A stretch of DNA of 44,501 bases. Source: Bifidobacterium breve. GTDB lineage: Bacteria > Actinomycetota > Thermoleophilia > Solirubrobacterales > Solirubrobacteraceae. The translations under genes and the position numbers were made by a program. Below, piece after piece: positions 43,692 through 44,501 of the stretch (its first letter is position 1; each line of letters starts with the position of its first letter). Under the pieces are notes generated by a model. That model was not told the DNA's origin and made no database searches. It saw only the letters and a program-made list of their open reading frames with translations. The stretch is taken from positions 1 through 44,501 of the forward strand of contig CAMCUD010000035.1 in assembly GCA_945878865.1 (NCBI GenBank). Direction: 5' to 3'.

Positions 43692-44501
43692 GTGAACCTC
43701 CGCCAGCTCGAGACGTTCCTCGCCGTCGCTGACGAGGGCGGGTTCTCCCACGCGGCCGACCGGCTGCACGTCGTGCAGTCCGCCGTCTCCGCCGCGATCA
43801 AGGGGTTGGAGCAGGAGCTCGGCGCGCCGCTGTTCGTCCGCACGCGCCGCGGGGCGGAACTGACGGACGCCGGGCGCGCGCTCGTCCCCGAGGCGCGAGC
43901 GACGCTCGCCGCCGCCCAAGCCGCGCGTGATGCCGTCGACGAGGCGACCGGAGGACTGCGCGGCGAGGTCGACCTCGGGATCATGCAGGCCATGCGGGCG
44001 CCCGCGCCCAACGTGCCGGCGCTGCTGCGCGCGTTCCGCGCCACGCACCCGAACGTCACCGTGCGCGTCCGCCACGGCGGGGGCTCGATGCAGATGGCCG
44101 CGCAGGTCCGCGAGGGACTGCTCGACCTCGCGTTCGTGTCCCTCCAGCACGACGTCGCCGGGGTCGAGCTCACCCCGCTGAACACCCAGCCGATGCACCT
44201 GGCGTGCGCGACCGACCATCCGCTCGCCGGCCGGGCGAAGGTCGAATTGCGCGAGCTCGCCGCCGAGCCGTTCGCCGACCTCCCGCCGTTGTGGGGCACG
44301 CGCATCGTCAACGACCGCGCGTTCGCCGCCGCCAAGGTCGAGCGGACCGTCGCGTATGAGATCAACGACACGTCGACGCTCGTGGAGTTCGTGCGCCACG
44401 GGCTCGCCGTCACGCTCATGCCCGCGGCGCTCATCGGCGAGGCGAGCGGGATCGCGCAGGTCCCGATCGGGCGGCACGCCCCGACCTTCCAGGTCGCGAT
44501 C
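43692..44501 (+). CDS. LysR-family regulator, partial at window end
   Basis: 270 residues are visible from GTG 43692 and the frame is open at the edge; LysR proteins are usually about 300 residues. N-terminal HTH (NLRQLETFLAVADEGGFSHA, RLHVVQSAVSAAIKGLEQELG, LFVRTRRG) and a periplasmic-binding-like effector domain from about residue 90. Leaderless layout with TACCTT. Divergent from the MFS gene, the standard LysR target arrangement. Confidence 0.9.
   Translation, partial: MNLRQLETFLAVADEGGFSHAADRLHVVQSAVSAAIKGLEQELGAPLFVRTRRGAELTDAGRALVPEARATLAAAQAARDAVDEATGGLRGEVDLGIMQAMRAPAPNVPALLRAFRATHPNVTVRVRHGGGSMQMAAQVREGLLDLAFVSLQHDVAGVELTPLNTQPMHLACATDHPLAGRAKVELRELAAEPFADLPPLWGTRIVNDRAFAAAKVERTVAYEINDTSTLVEFVRHGLAVTLMPAALIGEASGIAQVPIGRHAPTFQVAI

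Overview
This is a chromosomal window of very high GC with long open frames, many GTG starts and short intergenic gaps. Its gene families point to a soil-type actinobacterium: DrrA/DrrB-like ABC exporter, ECF42-type sigma factor with DGPF proteins, APS-reductase sulfur assimilation, biotin carboxylase/BCCP fusion, an AccE-like protein, tandem P450s and an IdeR/MntR-like regulator. I favour a deep-branching lineage such as Thermoleophilia (Solirubrobacterales). That placement is inference from style and content, because no rRNA or marker gene lies in the window. I see no tRNA, rRNA, CRISPR array, transposase, prophage or plasmid gene, and no gene-free stretch longer than 300 bases.

Layout. (1) 1-9.7 kb: three consecutive paralogous genes, each encoding a secreted protein of about 1,015-1,020 residues built from four related cysteine-bearing modules plus a basic C-terminal domain; I know no assigned function. 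(2) 9.7-17.8 kb: DrrAB-like exporter divergent from a TetR regulator; an ornithine cyclodeaminase-like enzyme; two DGPF/YCII proteins with an ECF42-like sigma factor; an F420-reductase-like and a DJ-1/PfpI-like pair divergent from a second TetR; a small AccE-like gene. (3) 17.9-23.5 kb: assimilatory sulfate reduction operon sir-cysH-tauE-cysD-cysN. (4) 23.5-27.2 kb: CNNM/CorC-like membrane protein, acyl-CoA carboxylase alpha chain, GNAT acetyltransferase. (5) 27.2-32 kb, minus strand: two paralogous P450s and a tightly packed HAD / metallo-beta-lactamase / glyoxalase-fold trio, separated by a 121-bp inverted-repeat element. (6) 32-35.5 kb: Nramp transporter divergent from a DtxR/MntR regulator; a LuxR-type regulator and a cupin. 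(7) 35.6-44.5 kb: DUF1254-type secreted protein, sucCD, a soluble chemoreceptor-like protein behind a structured leader, an MpsC/DUF2294 protein, an Old Yellow Enzyme family oxidoreductase, an MFS exporter and a LysR regulator cut by the window end.

How it works together. The sulfur operon converts sulfate to APS (CysDN), APS to sulfite (CysH) and sulfite to sulfide (Sir), with a TauE-family channel encoded inside it. MntR and MntH form a metal-homeostasis pair. Several other regulators face the gene they probably control across a gap that contains a palindrome.

Two signals stand out. One is the tandem triplet of four-module secreted proteins. The other is a recurrent TAnnnT-type -10 hexamer placed 5-10 nt before start codons that lack a Shine-Dalgarno sequence, seen at about 17 transcription-unit heads. 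It implies that leaderless transcription is the default here, and it helps to choose several start codons.
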